A stretch of DNA of 64,000 nt from Deinococcales bacterium. Lineage in GTDB: Bacteria; Deinococcota; Deinococci; Deinococcales; JAAFIG01. The stretch spans positions 43,673 through 107,672 of the forward strand of contig JANXTZ010000024.1 in assembly GCA_025352125.1 (NCBI GenBank). The letters run 5' to 3'. A program made the position numbers and the translations under genes. Within the stretch, counting starts at the first letter, position 1, and each line of letters starts with the position of its first letter. The notes under the pieces were generated by a model, which had not been told where the DNA came from, ran no database searches, and saw only the letters and a program-made list of their open reading frames with translations. Positions 18,034-27,220 of the stretch are shown piece after piece.

Positions 18034-18219
18034 CTCCTGTTGCCAAACCTTAGCAACAGCCTGATGAGCAAAAACTCATCTTGGGTGAGGGATCATGTGA
18101 TTTAATTCACGATTAAGTCACATTCGTGAATATTTTATTCTAAGCGAATCAAGCCTAAAATCCAACCTGTTGAATCGGCAAGGAAAAAAATGTCAACGAT
18201 GCCCACAAAGTTTAAAACT
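18034..18219 (-). promoter_or_regulatory. Regulatory region with hairpin and CRP/FNR-like palindrome
   Basis: For the leftward membrane protein gene. A perfect inverted repeat, GATGAG-caaaaa-CTCATC, lies at 18063-18080. TGTGA-N6-TCACG at 18096-18111 matches 9 of 10 positions of the CRP consensus TGTGA-N6-TCACA, about 69 bp upstream of the start. Further TCAC/GTGA half-sites follow to about 18129. The right end carries a palindrome (18207-18221, AAAGTTT-A-AAACTTT) over the ddl stop codon that may terminate ddl transcription. Confidence 0.4.
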
Positions 18220-19251
18220 TTACCGTTTCTCAAGCGCCAAACGAACCAATTTGGCGCACAATTCAGGGTAACTTATTCCAGCCGCTTTCCAAAGTTGCGG
18301 GTACATGCTGGTTTTGGTGAAGCCTGGCATGGTGTTGATTTCGTTCAAGAACACCTCGCCAGTGTCGGGAAGGTAAAAAAAATCGACCCTCGAGAGTCCG
18401 GCGCAATCGAGCGCTTTGAAGGCTTTCAGCGCCAATTCTTGCACCGTTTTGGCAACCTCGGAAGGGATGTTGGCAGGAATGTGCATGTCGGCGCGGCCCT
18501 CGAGGTATTTGGTGTCGTAATCGTAAAATTCGGAATCGAACGTCAACTCACCGACGGGGCTGGCTTTGGGGTTGTCATTGCCCAGAATGGCAACTTCAAT
18601 CTCTCGAGGTTTCGCTCCCGCGCTGGCTTCAACAATCACGCGACGGTCGAACGAAAACGCGAACTCGAGCGCTGTCTCCAACTCCGATTCGGTTCTGGCT
18701 TTGGAAATCCCGACGCTCGAGCCGAGGTTGGCGGGTTTGACGAAAACGGGAAGCTCGAGAGACTTGAGCTTCTCGAGCACAGTATTTTTGTCGCTCGAGA
18801 ATTCTGAACGCGTCACGAGTAGATATGACACTTGCGGGATATTGTGCGCCGCCAGAACCGATTTCATCATGATCTTGTCCATGCTGACCGCGCTGCCCAG
18901 CACAGATGATCCAACAAACGGAATGCCCGCCAGCTTCAACAAGCCTTGCACGGTGCCGTCCTCACCGTTTGGACCGTGCAAAATCGGGAAGACCACATCG
19001 AAATTCTCGGCACTCGAGGCGCTGTGAAGCACCAAGTCGCCGCCCGTTTCAGCACTCCCCTGCTCGAGCGCCTGACGGGTTTCGGAACTTGGCAGCCACT
19101 TTCCCTGTTTGGAAATGACGATTGGCGTGACCTCGAACTGGTCGCTTGGCAGTGCCTCGAGCACACTTTTGGCAGAGTTGAGGCTGACCTCGTGCTCTTC
19201 GGATTGACCGCCAGCCAGCAGCAGCAGACGGATTTTGGGGTTTGAATTCAC
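18220..19251 (-). CDS. ddl: D-alanine--D-alanine ligase
   Basis: A 343-aa ATP-grasp ligase making the D-Ala-D-Ala terminus of peptidoglycan precursors. [19 protein letters not shown] is the N-terminal signature. [20 protein letters not shown] is the substrate loop, [17 protein letters not shown] binds ATP, and [18 protein letters not shown] carries the Mg2+ ligands. GTG at 19251 places the start 31 bp after the dinB-like stop; an in-frame ATG at 19350 would overlap dinB and add 33 unlikely residues. It is probably cotranscribed with the dinB-like gene. Confidence 0.95.
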   Translation of the reverse strand: MNSNPKIRLLLLAGGQSEEHEVSLNSAKSVLEALPSDQFEVTPIVISKQGKWLPSSETRQALEQGSAETGGDLVLHSASSAENFDVVFPILHGPNGEDGTVQGLLKLAGIPFVGSSVLGSAVSMDKIMMKSVLAAHNIPQVSYLLVTRSEFSSDKNTVLEKLKSLELPVFVKPANLGSSVGISKARTESELETALEFAFSFDRRVIVEASAGAKPREIEVAILGNDNPKASPVGELTFDSEFYDYDTKYLEGRADMHIPANIPSEVAKTVQELALKAFKALDCAGLSRVDFFYLPDTGEVFLNEINTMPGFTKTSMYPQLWKAAGISYPELCAKLVRLALEKR

Positions 19252-19282
19252 TGAGACAGTCTCGAGTGAAGCCGTGAGTGAT

Positions 19283-19747
19283 TTATGAGAAAATGGTGTT
19301 GAGGCTTTCCTCGAGTTGAGCAAAATGGCTGACATCGTGCTTGATAACAAATTCTGCCCAAGCGGTCATCGTGAACTCACCGTATTTTGAATGAACTGCG
19401 CTGTGTTCAAGTTGTACGCTCGAGAGCGAACGCAACAATTCGACGTTGCGGGTTCGCATTGCTCCGTAAGCCAGAGCGGAAATCATCGGGTCACGCTTTG
19501 GGTATTCGGTCAGTGCCGCCAAAGCATCTTGCTGAATGGGAACGATGGTGGGTTTGTCTTGGGTCAGCATCGCCGGAAATCGCATTGAGTGCAGCACCTC
19601 TACATCTGCCAAGTGATGCACAATAAATCGTGGTGTCCATTTGCCCTCGCTTCGAGGAACATCAAGTTTCCCAGCCTCCACAACACGCTCGAGCAAACTT
19701 GTCAAACGTGCTGGTGAAGCCGCAAAAGCCGCAATAAAGTCGCTCAT
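19283..19747 (-). CDS. DinB-like (DinB_2) four-helix metalloprotein
   Basis: A 154-aa DinB/YfiT-type four-helix bundle. The metal-binding histidines are visible: [14 protein letters not shown] (about residue 44) and [13 protein letters not shown] (about 138-142). The superfamily includes bacillithiol S-transferases and damage-inducible proteins, and Deinococcus genomes carry many copies. The exact reaction is unknown. TAAACT lies 6 nt before the ATG (19754-19759), giving a probably leaderless mRNA that continues into ddl. Confidence 0.85.
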   Translation of the reverse strand: MSDFIAAFAASPARLTSLLERVVEAGKLDVPRSEGKWTPRFIVHHLADVEVLHSMRFPAMLTQDKPTIVPIQQDALAALTEYPKRDPMISALAYGAMRTRNVELLRSLSSVQLEHSAVHSKYGEFTMTAWAEFVIKHDVSHFAQLEESLNTIFS

Positions 19748-19753
19748 GTCAAT

Positions 19754-19759
19754 AGTTTA
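19754..19759 (-). promoter_or_regulatory. -10 box of leaderless dinB-ddl promoter
   Basis: TAAACT, then 6 nt, then ATG on the minus strand. Confidence 0.55.
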
Positions 19760-19823
19760 ACGCCACAGAGACTTAACTTGCACACTGTGAAAGCTCGAGT
19801 ACACCAAAAACCTTCAAGCGGCG

Positions 19824-19829
19824 TAAAAT
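19824..19829 (+). promoter_or_regulatory. -10 box of leaderless NAD synthetase operon
   Basis: TAAAAT, then 6 nt, then the ATG at 19836. Confidence 0.6.
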
Positions 19830-19835
19830 GACGTC

Positions 19836-20723
19836 ATGCAGCCTCGAGTCTTTCAAGTTGGAATCCTGCAACTCAAACCCAGCAAGGGCAAACGCGCCCA
19901 AAACCTCGAACATCTGAAAACCGTGATGCAAGAATTGCTGTCGGCTGGCGAAAAACCAGACGTGCTGGTGCTGCCTGAGGGCGCACTGACGGGATATTTC
20001 TTGCAGGGCGGCGTGCGCGAACTTGCTGTGACTCGAGATCAATTGTTTGAAGAACTCGAGGACCTCTGGCGCGAGGTTTGGGACGCACCGCTTGATGTGG
20101 TGATCGGTTTTTTCGAGCGCTCCGACAACGATTATTACAACTCTGGCATGTACGCCCAACTTGGCGGCGAGCACGCGGGCATCAAACACGTTCACCGCAA
20201 GGTTTTTTTGCCGACCTACGGCGTGTTCGACGAGGAACGTTATCAATCTCGAGGGGCTGGCTTTGAAGCCTTCGACACGCGATTTGGCAAATCTGCAATT
20301 GTTATTTGCGAGGACGCCTGGCACACGATCACCACCACCATTTGCGCCTTAAAGGGTGCAGAAGTCATTTACATTCCCAGCGCCAGCCCAGTTCGCAACC
20401 TAGAGGGAGAAGAACCCAGCAACGTGCGTTACTGGCACAATCTGGTTTCGGGCATTGCCGCCGAACACGGCGTTTTTGTGGTGCTCTCGAGCCTGCCAGG
20501 TTTTGAGGGCGGCAAGGGTCTCATGGGCGCAAGTGCGTTGTTTCACCCTCGTGGGCACATCGTCGCCCGAGCAGCGATTCTCGAGGAGGCAGTACTGATT
20601 TCCAACATTTACCTGGACGAGATTCAACCCGCAAGGTACGAAAATCCGTTGCTCTCAGATTTACGGGCTGGATTGCCTGGCATGATCGTGTCGCTCGAGG
20701 AGGCACTAAAATGGGTGCGTTGA
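19836..20723 (+). CDS. Nitrilase-family glutaminase subunit of NAD synthetase
   Basis: A 295-aa carbon-nitrogen hydrolase. The Glu-Lys-Cys triad is visible: E48 in LPEGALTG, K122 in HRKVFLPTYGVFDE and C158 in VICEDAW. Its stop overlaps the nadE start by 13 bp, so it most likely hydrolyses glutamine to feed ammonia to NadE, the two-polypeptide version of the fused glutamine-dependent NAD synthetase. It heads a probable operon (this gene, nadE, DUF1152) from a leaderless promoter. The pairing is inferred from context. Confidence 0.88.
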   Translation: MQPRVFQVGILQLKPSKGKRAQNLEHLKTVMQELLSAGEKPDVLVLPEGALTGYFLQGGVRELAVTRDQLFEELEDLWREVWDAPLDVVIGFFERSDNDYYNSGMYAQLGGEHAGIKHVHRKVFLPTYGVFDEERYQSRGAGFEAFDTRFGKSAIVICEDAWHTITTTICALKGAEVIYIPSASPVRNLEGEEPSNVRYWHNLVSGIAAEHGVFVVLSSLPGFEGGKGLMGASALFHPRGHIVARAAILEEAVLISNIYLDEIQPARYENPLLSDLRAGLPGMIVSLEEALKWVR

Positions 20724-21571
20724 CCATCATCAAACCGAGCAACAAAGGCGAAAGCATCGATCTCAATTACGCGCTGGTCGAACAATTTCTGATCGAATTC
20801 TTGCGCGAGGAAGTCACTCGAGTCAAAGGTTTCAACAAAATTGTGCTTGGACTGTCTGGCGGTGTGGATTCGGCTGTCGTGGCGGCGCTGGGAGTCAAGG
20901 CGTTCGGCGCACAAAACGTGATCGCCATTCGGATGCCGCACAAAATGTCCAGCCCCTCGAGCCTGTCGGACGCAGTAATTGTTGCCGAGAAACTGGGCAT
21001 CAAACTCGAGACGATAGACATTACCAACATGGTCGAGGGTTACGCGCAACAGGTGCCTGGCATGTCCAACCGCCGCAAGGGCAATGTCATGGCTCGAGCG
21101 CGAATGATTGTGGGTTTTGACATGGCGGAGGCGTTGGGCGCGTTGCACCTTGGCACGGGCAACAAGACCGAGCGGTTGTTTGGCTATTACACCTGGCACG
21201 ACATTGCCGACACTGGACCCGTCAGTCCCTTGGGCGACCTCTTAAAAACCCAAGTGTGGGGGCTGGCAAAACATCTTGAACTGCCAGAGGTCGTGATTTC
21301 CAAAGCGCCGAGCGCGGATTTGGAAGCCAACCAGACCGACGAGAGCGATTTGGGAATCACGTATGCCAGGGCTGACGTGATTATTCACCATTACCTGAAA
21401 GCCTATTCTGATCATTACATTGAAAGTCTTGGCTTCACCAAAGACGAAATCGAGCTGGTGAAACGCAAGATAAACGCCACCCACTGGAAACGCGCCCTGC
21501 CGATTCACGCAATGGTGTCGTCCACCGCGATTCACGAGTTTTACTTGCGACCAGTGGATTTTAGGTTGTGA
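20711..21571 (+). CDS. nadE: NAD+ synthetase, synthetase subunit
   Basis: A 286-aa N-type ATP pyrophosphatase that amidates deamido-NAD+ to NAD+. The PP-loop LGLSGGVDSAVVAALG starts near residue 46. HLGTGNKTERLFGYYTWHDIADTGPVSPLGDLLKTQVW is the substrate loop region (read here as two blocks, LGTGNKTERLFGYYT and GPVSPLGDLLKTQVW). LEANQTDESDLGITY (about residue 217) is also conserved. It lacks the N-terminal glutaminase domain, which the preceding overlapping gene supplies. Its stop overlaps the next GTG, so translation is coupled on both sides. Confidence 0.95.
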   Translation: MGALTIIKPSNKGESIDLNYALVEQFLIEFLREEVTRVKGFNKIVLGLSGGVDSAVVAALGVKAFGAQNVIAIRMPHKMSSPSSLSDAVIVAEKLGIKLETIDITNMVEGYAQQVPGMSNRRKGNVMARARMIVGFDMAEALGALHLGTGNKTERLFGYYTWHDIADTGPVSPLGDLLKTQVWGLAKHLELPEVVISKAPSADLEANQTDESDLGITYARADVIIHHYLKAYSDHYIESLGFTKDEIELVKRKINATHWKRALPIHAMVSSTAIHEFYLRPVDFRL

Positions 21572-22524
21572 ACGTCTCAAGTTTGGGGTTTTTTGAAAAA
21601 CTTGAGCATTCAAAAAATATTTTGATCGCTGGGGCAGGCGGTGGCTATGATGTGTTTTGCGGTTTACCGTTGTATTTCAACCTGAGATCACAAGGCAAAA
21701 AAATTCATCTGGCAAATCTGTCATTTGCCGATGTCGTGGGTTCGACGGGACGCAAGATTACAAATTCCTTGGTTGAAGTCAGAGCCACCACTGAAGGTTA
21801 CGGCTCTTACTTCCCAGAGTTGTACCTTTCGAGATGGTTTGCCAGCCAGGGTGATAAAGTTTCGATTTACGCTTTTGAAAACACGGGTGTCAAACCTCTA
21901 ACTGAGGCTTACAAAGCCTTGATAAAGTTGCTCGAGATTGACACAATTATTTTGGTTGACGGTGGCACGGACAGCTTGATGCGCGGTGATGAAATCGATT
22001 TGGCAACTCCAGAAGAGGACGCAGCGAGCATTGCGGCTGTGATAAATCTCGAGGATGTCCCAACAAAACTCCTGGCATGTTTAGGTTTTGGCGTGGACAC
22101 CTACCACGGTGTTTGTCACGCAAATTTTCTTGAGGCGGTTGCGGCATTAACCCAAACGCGAGATTTTCTGGGGGCGTGGAGTTTGATGCCACAAATGATT
22201 GAGGTTCAAAAGTACCGCGAAGCCGCTGAGTTTACTTTTGAGCAAATGGCTCATCATCCAAGCATCGTCTCGAATTCGATTCTTGACGGTATCGCTGGCG
22301 AGTTTGGTGATTTTCACCGAACAGGTCGCACCGAGGGCAGCAAGTTGTTCATCAATCCGTTAATGGGTTTGTATTGGGGTTTTCAACTCGAGGGCGTTGC
22401 AAAACGGAATTTGTATCTGGATCGCATTCAGAACACACGTACAAAGTATGAAATCTCGAGAGAAATCATCATGTTCCGCTCAGACTTAAAACACATTAAA
22501 CCTTGGATGTCATTGCCGATGTAA
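21568..22524 (+). CDS. DUF1152 domain protein
   Basis: A 318-aa protein of the DUF1152 family. NILIAGAGGGYDVFCGLPLYF (residues ~13-33, read as overlapping parts) is a Gly-rich nucleotide-binding-like loop, and IILVDGGTDSLMRGDE (about residue 128) is the family's conserved acidic block. Similar proteins often accompany amino-acid or NAD metabolism genes, but no reaction is established. It starts with GTG overlapping the nadE stop (GTGA), so it belongs to the NAD operon. CTCGAG is sparser here than in neighbours. Confidence 0.8.
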   Translation: MNVSSLGFFEKLEHSKNILIAGAGGGYDVFCGLPLYFNLRSQGKKIHLANLSFADVVGSTGRKITNSLVEVRATTEGYGSYFPELYLSRWFASQGDKVSIYAFENTGVKPLTEAYKALIKLLEIDTIILVDGGTDSLMRGDEIDLATPEEDAASIAAVINLEDVPTKLLACLGFGVDTYHGVCHANFLEAVAALTQTRDFLGAWSLMPQMIEVQKYREAAEFTFEQMAHHPSIVSNSILDGIAGEFGDFHRTGRTEGSKLFINPLMGLYWGFQLEGVAKRNLYLDRIQNTRTKYEISREIIMFRSDLKHIKPWMSLPM

Positions 22525-22626
22525 TTCAAAAGAGTATCAGTCTGACTTTGCGGTTGCCCTGCCTGCTCGGGTGTCACTGACAAAACCCAGACTTGTGAAC
22601 GTGCTAAAATCTAATTTTGGAGGCTT

Positions 22627-24018
22627 ATGACGCAGCGCACAGAATCAGATTCTTTTGGTGAAATCCTTGTTGACGCAAGCAAATACTGGGGCGCTCAGAC
22701 CGAACGCAGCATCCACAATTTTCCGATTGGCGTTGACCGCTTCAAGTGGGGACGGGCGATGATTCGGGCATTGGGTGTCTTGAAAAAAAGTGCTGCGCTG
22801 GCGAACGCCGAACTGGGCGAACTGCCACAGGACATCGTAGACTTAATCACTCGAGCATCTGACGAGGTTATTTCGGGAAAGCTTGACGCACATTTCCCGT
22901 TGGTGGTCTTTCAGACGGGTTCGGGAACGCAGTCGAACATGAACGCCAACGAGGTGATTTCCAACCGTGCGATAGAACTGGCGGGCGGCGTCATGGGCAG
23001 CAAAAAGCCGGTGCATCCCAACGATCATGTCAACCGTGGACAGTCGAGCAATGACACCTTCCCGACGGCGATGCACATTGCGGTGGTCGAGGAATTGCAC
23101 GGCAAATTATTCCCGAGCCTCAACAAACTGCGTGACACCCTGGCGCAAAAATCCCAGGAATTCTCGGGCATCGTCAAGGTCGGGCGCACGCATTTGCAGG
23201 ACGCCACACCAATCACTTTGGGGCAAGAGGTCGGGGCTTGGGTGGCGCAACTCGATTATTGTGTCAATGAGGTCAAACACGCCACGCTCGGGCTGCTCGA
23301 GTTGGCGATAGGCGGCACAGCGGTTGGGACGGGTTTGAATGCGCATCCCAAATTTGGCGATCTGGCGGCGCAAAAAATCTCCTCCGAGACTGGATTTGAA
23401 TTTAGGAGCGCGACGAACAAATTTGCGGCGCTGTCCGCCCACGATGCGCTGGTCACGACCAGCGCGAGTTTGCGAACATTGGCTGGCGCGTTGATGAAAA
23501 TGGCGAACGACGTGCGCTGGCTCGCGTCGGGTCCGCGCAACGGCATTGGTGAAATCACCATTCCGGAGAACGAACCTGGCTCGAGCATCATGCCTGGAAA
23601 AGTCAATCCCACGCAATCTGAGGCGCTGACGATGGTGGCGGTGCAGGTTTTTGGCAACGATGCCAGTGTCGCGTTTGCAGGTTCGCAGGGAAATTTTCAA
23701 TTAAATGTTTTTAAGCCTGTGATGGTGCACAACGTGCTCGAGAGCATTGGCTTGATTTCTGATGCCTGCACGGCGTTTAACGACCATTGCGCGGCTGGGA
23801 TTGAAGCGAACTTGCCACGCATCGAGGCGAACCTGTCCAGCAATTTGATGCAAGTGACAGCCTTAAACCGTCACATTGGTTACGACAAGGCGGCAGCCAT
23901 CGCCAAGAAAGCGCATAAAGAGGGCTTGACCCTGCGTGAGGCGGCATTGAAACTCGGGTTTGTCACACCTGAAGAATTTGAGGCTTGGGTGATTCCGCTC
24001 GAGATGACGCACAATTGA
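22627..24018 (+). CDS. fumC: Class II fumarate hydratase
   Basis: A 463-aa TCA-cycle enzyme interconverting fumarate and malate. The aspartase/fumarase signature [13 protein letters not shown] is near residue 318. [19 protein letters not shown] (about 99) and [19 protein letters not shown] (about 188) are the other two active-site blocks. A strong GGAGG precedes the ATG by a few bases and TAAAAT lies at 22605-22610, so this gene has a normal leader. The full-length family is soluble, iron-independent and tetrameric. Confidence 0.95.
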   Translation: MTQRTESDSFGEILVDASKYWGAQTERSIHNFPIGVDRFKWGRAMIRALGVLKKSAALANAELGELPQDIVDLITRASDEVISGKLDAHFPLVVFQTGSGTQSNMNANEVISNRAIELAGGVMGSKKPVHPNDHVNRGQSSNDTFPTAMHIAVVEELHGKLFPSLNKLRDTLAQKSQEFSGIVKVGRTHLQDATPITLGQEVGAWVAQLDYCVNEVKHATLGLLELAIGGTAVGTGLNAHPKFGDLAAQKISSETGFEFRSATNKFAALSAHDALVTTSASLRTLAGALMKMANDVRWLASGPRNGIGEITIPENEPGSSIMPGKVNPTQSEALTMVAVQVFGNDASVAFAGSQGNFQLNVFKPVMVHNVLESIGLISDACTAFNDHCAAGIEANLPRIEANLSSNLMQVTALNRHIGYDKAAAIAKKAHKEGLTLREAALKLGFVTPEEFEAWVIPLEMTHN

Positions 24019-24205
24019 ATTTCAAAATATTCTGGAGCCGCATCACTTTGAGGGCATTTTTGAAGTCGAGCGAACACGAATCTTGGTCAATTCAGTTTGA
24101 GTTTGAACATTTTGCAAACTCGAGAAAACCCAGTCCAGCAAGGGTTTAAGGTGCCAAGATTGCGGTCTAACACAAAGTTGTCACAGTTTCGCAGCTTTTT
24201 GCGTA

Positions 24206-24234
24206 TTGTCCGCATTGCATTACCATGTTAAAAA
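24206..24234 (+). promoter_or_regulatory. Promoter of M16C protease with overlapping hairpin
   Basis: TTGTCC (24206-24211), a 17-bp spacer and TAAAAA (24229-24234), then 6 nt to GTG 24241. A perfect palindrome, CCATGTT-aaa-AACATGG (24223-24239), spans the -10 and abuts the start codon, a good operator position. Confidence 0.5.
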
Positions 24235-24240
24235 CATGGG

Positions 24241-27174
24241 GTGAACTCAAACTTTGCTGTTGGCTCGCGCATCGGTGGTTACACCGTCTTGCGCGTTCTA
24301 CCCTTAAAACAAGTGGCTGGGCAGTTTATCGAATTGCGCCACGACGCCACCCAGGCGCGGCACATTCATGTCGCGTGTTCGGACGACAACAACGGCTTTG
24401 CCCTGACCTTCCCGACCATCCCAGAGGACAGCACGGGCGTCGCGCACATCCTGGAGCACATCGTGCTGGCAGGGTCTGAAAAGTATCCGGTGCGTGACCC
24501 GTTTTTCAGCATGACCGCCCGCAGCCTCAGCACATTCATGAATGCCTTCACCTCGAGCGACTGGACGGCGTACCCGTTCAGCAGCAGAAACAAGAAAGAT
24601 TTTTACAACCTGCTCGAGGTTTACCTGGACGCGACCTTCTTTCCGCGCATCGACGAGGATTCGTACAAGCAGGAGGCGTGGCGCTTTGAATTTGAAAACT
24701 TGAACGATCCCCAAACCCCACTCGAGTACAAGGGCGTGGTTTACAACGAGATGAAGGGTGCGATGGCAAGCCCTGGTTCGGTGTTGTACCAGTTGGTGCA
24801 CCGTGGGATTTTTCCAGATTTGACGTACAACAACAATTCTGGCGGCGATCCAAAAGTCATTCCAGAGTTGACGCACCAACAACTCAAAGATTTTCATGCC
24901 ACGCATTACCACCCCAGCAACGCGTATTTCATGACCTACGGCAATTTTGACCTCGAGCCAATCTTGGCGATGATTGAAAAAAATGCCTTGAGCCGATTTT
25001 TGAAACTCGAGAAGGATTGGAGCATTCCAGATCAGCCACGTTTTGCCGCGCCGCGCCGCATCGATGACGTGTTTGCAATCGCACCCAACGAACCAATCGA
25101 GAAGAAAGCTCAGGTCGTGGTTTCGTTTTTGACCACTTTTGTCGGCAACAGCCTCGAGATGCTGGCGCTCAGTGTCCTTAACCGCGTTCTGATGGCGAAC
25201 GCGAACTCGAGGCTGCGCCAAGCCTTGATCGAATCTGGTTTGGGCAGCGCCCTCTCCGACGTTTCGGGGTTTTCGGACAACACCAGAGAGGCGCTGTTCA
25301 ATGCGGGTTTGAAAGACGTTCGATATGAGGATGCCGAAAAGATTCAAGCCCTGGTGCTCGAGACGCTGCAACAAATTGCAAGTGATGGTATTGACGAGAC
25401 CGCCGTCGATGCCGCCATTCACAGGCTCGAGATTGAATCCAAAGAGGTTTCCAACGCGCAGTTCCCGTTTGCCTTAAAATTTTTGTTTGACATGCTCAGC
25501 GCCTACGTTTACGGCGGCGACCCGTACTCGGTTTTGCAATTTGACAGCGATCTGGAAAAACTCCAATTGGCTCGCCGGCAGGGACGTTATTTTGAGGGTT
25601 TGATTGAAAAATATTTTTTGAACAATCCCCACCGCACCCTCAACATTCTGAAACCTGACCCAAACCTAAATTCAAGACTCGAGGCTGACGAACGTGCGAA
25701 GCTCGAGAGCATCAAAGCGAGTTTGACGCCAAGCCAGACCGAACGAATCGTTTCCGACGCCAAACGGCTCGAGGGCGCGCAAAATCGAGAGCAAGATTTG
25801 AGCAGCTTGCCGACGCTCGAGTTGAACGATATTCCGATGGATTTTGCCCAGGTTGATGGTCAGCTCGAGACGATAAATGGCGCTCGGGTTGGCTTTTATG
25901 CTCAACCGACCAACGGCTTGTCGTATGTTGAGATTCAAGCCGATTTTTCCAGCCTCAGCCTTGAACATAAAGGCTTGCTGCCCGTTCTGGCGTTTGTCCT
26001 GCCACGTTTGGGCGGCGGAATGAGCACGTATCTGCAAATGGCGGCTCGGATCGAGGGCAGCACGGGCGGGATTTCGGCGAGTGCCAGCACGCGCACCAAC
26101 CCGCAAGACCACTCGAGCTTCAACCAAAATTTTGGTGTCTCAGGAAAAGCCCTCAACCGCAATCTGGACGGCTTGTTCTCGATTTTTGGTGACCTGCTTG
26201 ACAAGACCCAATTCGATCAGGCGCACCTGAAGAACCTGCTCAACCAGTACCGTGCGATGCTCGAGTCTCGGTTGGTGGACGCTGGACACATGTACGCCAC
26301 CGCGCTGGCAGAGGCTCAACTGAGCGCCCAGGGGGCGCTACTCGAGGTCATGAACGGCGTTTCTCAAGTGCGCCTTGCAAAACGACTGGCTGGTTTGGAC
26401 GATCCAGGTTTGGAGGGATTGATTGATGATTTAAAAACCATTCAACGTTCAATTTTTCGTTCAGTCAACCTCAAAATTTGTGTCACCGCCCAAGCCGACC
26501 AACTCGAAGGCTTGAAAACTCGAGTTCAACATTTACTCGAGGTTTTTCCAGAACAAGCTTTGATCGCACAATCGAACCAAATCAAGATTCTCGAGCGGCA
26601 TCCCCTCGCCCGCAGCATTGCCGCGCCTGTGGCATACAACGTCCTGATGTTCAACACCGTGTCCTTCACCCATCCCGACGCCGCACCGTTGTGTGTCTTG
26701 GCAGATTACTTGCGCTCCAGGTACGCGCACCGCGAAATCCGCGAAAAGGGCGGGGCTTACGGCGGTTGGGCGGCAGCCAACCAGGAACGCGGCATTTTTT
26801 ACCTGGGTTCTTACCGCGACCCGCACATCAAACGCAGTTTTGAAGTCTTTGAGAGTGCCGCAAGCTGGGTGCTCGAGAACCCAATCGACGCCGAGGCTTT
26901 GAAAGAGGCGATCTTGACCGCCTGCTCGAGCGTTGACCAGTTGCTTTCGGCAGACACCAAAGGTCGTTCGCGCTTTTTTGGTGACGCCAACGGTTACACG
27001 CTGGAGGTCAAAAAAGAGTTTAAAAAGCGCCTTCTCGAGACGAGCTTTGACGATCTGAAGCGCGTGGCAAAACAGTATTTGCACGACGGCACGATGGCGG
27101 TCATCGCGGGCGAGGACAAGATCAAACTCGAGAATGCTGATATGGGCAGCATTTTTGAAGTTGAAGCGGTCTAA
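24241..27174 (+). CDS. M16C presequence-type (insulinase family) peptidase
   Basis: A 977-aa clamshell metallopeptidase of the PreP/M16C group. The inverted zinc motif HxxEH is at residues 69-73 (HILEHIVLAGSEKYPVRDPF), with the distal Glu in VVYNEMKGAM (about 165). C-terminal homologous halves include YRSRYAHREIREKGGAYGG-like residues near 830. Bacterial members digest unstructured peptides of up to about 65 residues, complementing the M3 oligopeptidase. GTG is the first in-frame start after a stop at 24229 and fits the leaderless rule. The next gene follows after 46 bp. Confidence 0.93.
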   Translation: MNSNFAVGSRIGGYTVLRVLPLKQVAGQFIELRHDATQARHIHVACSDDNNGFALTFPTIPEDSTGVAHILEHIVLAGSEKYPVRDPFFSMTARSLSTFMNAFTSSDWTAYPFSSRNKKDFYNLLEVYLDATFFPRIDEDSYKQEAWRFEFENLNDPQTPLEYKGVVYNEMKGAMASPGSVLYQLVHRGIFPDLTYNNNSGGDPKVIPELTHQQLKDFHATHYHPSNAYFMTYGNFDLEPILAMIEKNALSRFLKLEKDWSIPDQPRFAAPRRIDDVFAIAPNEPIEKKAQVVVSFLTTFVGNSLEMLALSVLNRVLMANANSRLRQALIESGLGSALSDVSGFSDNTREALFNAGLKDVRYEDAEKIQALVLETLQQIASDGIDETAVDAAIHRLEIESKEVSNAQFPFALKFLFDMLSAYVYGGDPYSVLQFDSDLEKLQLARRQGRYFEGLIEKYFLNNPHRTLNILKPDPNLNSRLEADERAKLESIKASLTPSQTERIVSDAKRLEGAQNREQDLSSLPTLELNDIPMDFAQVDGQLETINGARVGFYAQPTNGLSYVEIQADFSSLSLEHKGLLPVLAFVLPRLGGGMSTYLQMAARIEGSTGGISASASTRTNPQDHSSFNQNFGVSGKALNRNLDGLFSIFGDLLDKTQFDQAHLKNLLNQYRAMLESRLVDAGHMYATALAEAQLSAQGALLEVMNGVSQVRLAKRLAGLDDPGLEGLIDDLKTIQRSIFRSVNLKICVTAQADQLEGLKTRVQHLLEVFPEQALIAQSNQIKILERHPLARSIAAPVAYNVLMFNTVSFTHPDAAPLCVLADYLRSRYAHREIREKGGAYGGWAAANQERGIFYLGSYRDPHIKRSFEVFESAASWVLENPIDAEALKEAILTACSSVDQLLSADTKGRSRFFGDANGYTLEVKKEFKKRLLETSFDDLKRVAKQYLHDGTMAVIAGEDKIKLENADMGSIFEVEAV

Positions 27175-27220
27175 CCCACCATCGAATTCGATCCACTCAA
27201 CATCCACTCGAGGAGTGCAC

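Noticed and set aside
24304..25422. 372-codon minus-strand frame inside the M16C gene
   Set aside because: Antisense shadow of a clear metallopeptidase; no promoter or recognisable domain.
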